This document shows positions 7,792 through 8,441 of a stretch of DNA of 8,441 nucleotides, piece by piece. The stretch spans positions 34,250-42,690 of the forward strand of contig MGOB01000024.1 of assembly GCA_001796995.1 (NCBI GenBank), given 5' to 3'. Positions within the stretch are counted from its first letter, which is position 1; each line of letters starts with the position of its first letter. Both the position numbers and the translations under genes were made by a program. The notes beneath the pieces are model-generated. The model was not told the origin of the DNA and ran no database searches. It saw nothing but the letters and a program-made list of their open reading frames with translations. The stretch is from Chloroflexi bacterium RBG_16_68_14. Its GTDB lineage: Bacteria > Chloroflexota > Dehalococcoidia > DSTF01 > RBG-16-68-14.

Positions 7792-7898
7792 TGCCTTCCG
7801 CTGCAAGAATCTTGAGCCTCTCAGTCATAAGGTAAGTGGATGGGGTCCTCATGGCAAACGAAGGCTCCCTCACTAGCAAGCTAAGGAGGTTTCACCAA
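7792..7898. promoter_or_regulatory. Divergent control region between protease and ubiquitin-like gene
   Basis: The 107 bp between the divergent starts must carry promoters or operators for both directions unless transcription enters from further away. TTGAGC (7812-7817) and TAAGGT (7828-7833) are present but spaced wrongly for a standard sigma-70 promoter, and I see no strong palindrome. An ECF-type promoter recognised by the adjacent sigma factor is possible but cannot be shown from one site. Confidence 0.5.
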
Positions 7899-7901
7899 AT
7901 G
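7883..7901 (+). promoter_or_regulatory. Near-perfect ribosome binding site for the ubiquitin-like protein
   Basis: AAGGAGGT at 7883-7890 is fully complementary to the 16S rRNA 3' end. AGGAGG lies 9 nt before ATG 7899-7901. This decides the start over the in-frame GTG 7836 and ATG 7851, which would add residues unlike the family and have no such site. Confidence 0.9.
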
Positions 7902-8153
7902 GAGCAGCAGCAACGGATTGGAACCCAGGTCGAGGGGAAGTTCTTCACCATCTTTGTGGACGGGAAGGAGTTCCACTTGGAGCAGTCCACCATCACCGGC
8001 GGGGAGATCATGGACTTGGCCGGCATCTCCCGGGACGTGGGCCTGATCCAGATTCTGGAGGACGGCACCCAGGTGCAAGTCCAGCCGGACGAGGTCGTCG
8101 AGCTTCAGCCCGGGCGGCGCTTCAAGAAGGCGCCCCGCTTCGTGCGGGGGTAG
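7899..8153 (+). CDS. Bacterial ubiquitin-like protein, Multi_ubiq-type beta-grasp domain
   Basis: An 84-residue single beta-grasp domain, likely the modifier of a bacterial ubiquitin-like conjugation system. The pattern FFTIFVDGKEFHLEQ (residues 15-29) forms the first beta hairpin, EIMDLAGI (36-43) the helix start, and QILEDGTQVQV and VVELQPGRRF the later strands. This matches the order in the multiubiquitin domain family, where the phrase 'DGxxFxx...ITGxEIxxLAGI' is typical. Proteins of that family often carry several tandem copies; here there is one. The chain ends PRFVRG, with a glycine as the last residue, so no peptidase trimming would be needed before activation. It has lysines at 14, 23, 76 and 77. 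It is followed after 3 nt by an E2-like gene, which supports the role. It alone in the window has an ATG with an optimal ribosome site, suggesting high expression. Family call is strong; conjugation is inferred from family and neighbour. Confidence 0.88.
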   Translation: MEQQQRIGTQVEGKFFTIFVDGKEFHLEQSTITGGEIMDLAGISRDVGLIQILEDGTQVQVQPDEVVELQPGRRFKKAPRFVRG

Positions 8154-8156
8154 ATC

Positions 8157-8441
8157 GTGACACTGGAGCGCCGCCAGGCGGAGATCGAGCTGCTGCGCAG
8201 GCGGTACGGGGAGCTAGAGCACGGCGCGAGCGCCGACTGGGTGCTTTTCAAGAGCTTTCCCCTGCCAGCAGGTTGGAACCGTGAGCGCACGGAACTCCTC
8301 ATCTTGATCCCCGCCGGCTATCCCTCCACGCCGCCGGAGAACTTCTACGTCCGGGATGGCCTACGCCTTGCGAGCGGCGAGAGCCCCAGCAACTACTCGG
8401 AGGGGCAGACGGTCCTGGGTGATCGGTGGGCCCCGTTCTCC
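8157..8441 (+). CDS. E2-like protein, prokaryotic E2 family E type (3' end outside window)
   Basis: The first 95 codons of a protein resembling the UBC fold of ubiquitin-conjugating enzymes, especially the bacterial E2 family E found beside Multi_ubiq proteins. After an N-terminal helix (residues 1-20) come strands WVLFKSFPLPAGWN (28-41) and TELLILIPAGYPSTPPENFYV (45-65). The IPxGYPxxPP element corresponds to the conserved YPxxPP turn of E2 proteins. The visible part ends WAPFS. No cysteine occurs in these 95 residues, although in classical E2s the catalytic Cys lies roughly 20-25 residues after that turn; it must be later, or replaced. The GTG start follows the modifier stop by 3 nt, with only a GGGGG (8146-8150) ahead of it, so translation is probably coupled. 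Expected next genes are an E1/ThiF-like enzyme and a JAB peptidase. Family call is good; catalytic mechanism is open. Confidence 0.8.
   Translation, partial: MTLERRQAEIELLRRRYGELEHGASADWVLFKSFPLPAGWNRERTELLILIPAGYPSTPPENFYVRDGLRLASGESPSNYSEGQTVLGDRWAPFS

Noticed and set aside
7836..7898. 21-residue N-terminal extension of the ubiquitin-like protein
   Set aside because: The perfect AAGGAGGT lies inside this stretch and serves ATG 7899. The extra residues do not fit the beta-grasp domain.
1..8441. CTAG-site avoidance or another short-word bias
   Set aside because: CTAG appears many times, close to what base composition predicts, so there is no sign of avoidance.

Overview
The window is GC-rich bacterial DNA (roughly 60-65% G+C by eye) with dense codirectional genes, stop/start overlaps, frequent GTG and TTG starts and clear Shine-Dalgarno sequences. 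I cannot fix the taxon. A high-GC soil or thermophilic lineage such as Chloroflexota or Actinomycetota would fit, but that is inference. No rRNA, tRNA, transposase, integrase or CRISPR array is visible. The gene content is that of an accessory or defence island. The window begins inside one gene and ends inside another.

Left half (1-5756): a two-gene DNA modification/restriction operon. The first gene is the C-terminal 846 codons of a large N6-adenine DNA methyltransferase carrying its own target-recognition region. It overlaps by 4 nt a 1072-residue protein that fuses an N-terminal PLD-type nuclease domain to a SNF2-like superfamily 2 helicase. Together they supply modification, target recognition, translocase and a candidate nuclease. 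That is the toolkit of a Type ISP enzyme split over two polypeptides, or of a DISARM-like system with its PLD and SNF2 parts fused.

Middle (5757-7806): a 203-bp gap and then a regulatory cassette. It holds an ECF-type sigma factor, a 227-residue protein with an anti-sigma-like N-terminal half and a Cro/C1-type (XRE) helix-turn-helix, and on the opposite strand an ImmA/IrrE-type zinc metalloprotease. The last two meet tail to tail and share the tetranucleotide CTAG as overlapping stop codons. The set looks like a switch in which a protease may inactivate a regulator that restrains the sigma factor.

Right end (7807-8441): divergent from the protease, an 84-residue ubiquitin-like protein of the bacterial multiubiquitin (Multi_ubiq) type has a near-ideal ribosome binding site and already ends in glycine. 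Three bases later starts an E2-like protein of the prokaryotic E2 family E type, cut off by the window edge. This is the front of a bacterial ubiquitin-like conjugation operon (Bil/Bub-like). An E1-like adenylating enzyme and a JAB peptidase would be expected just beyond the right edge. The main result is this conjugation system together with a sigma/anti-sigma-HTH/ImmA control module, lying beside a methylase plus PLD-helicase restriction operon.
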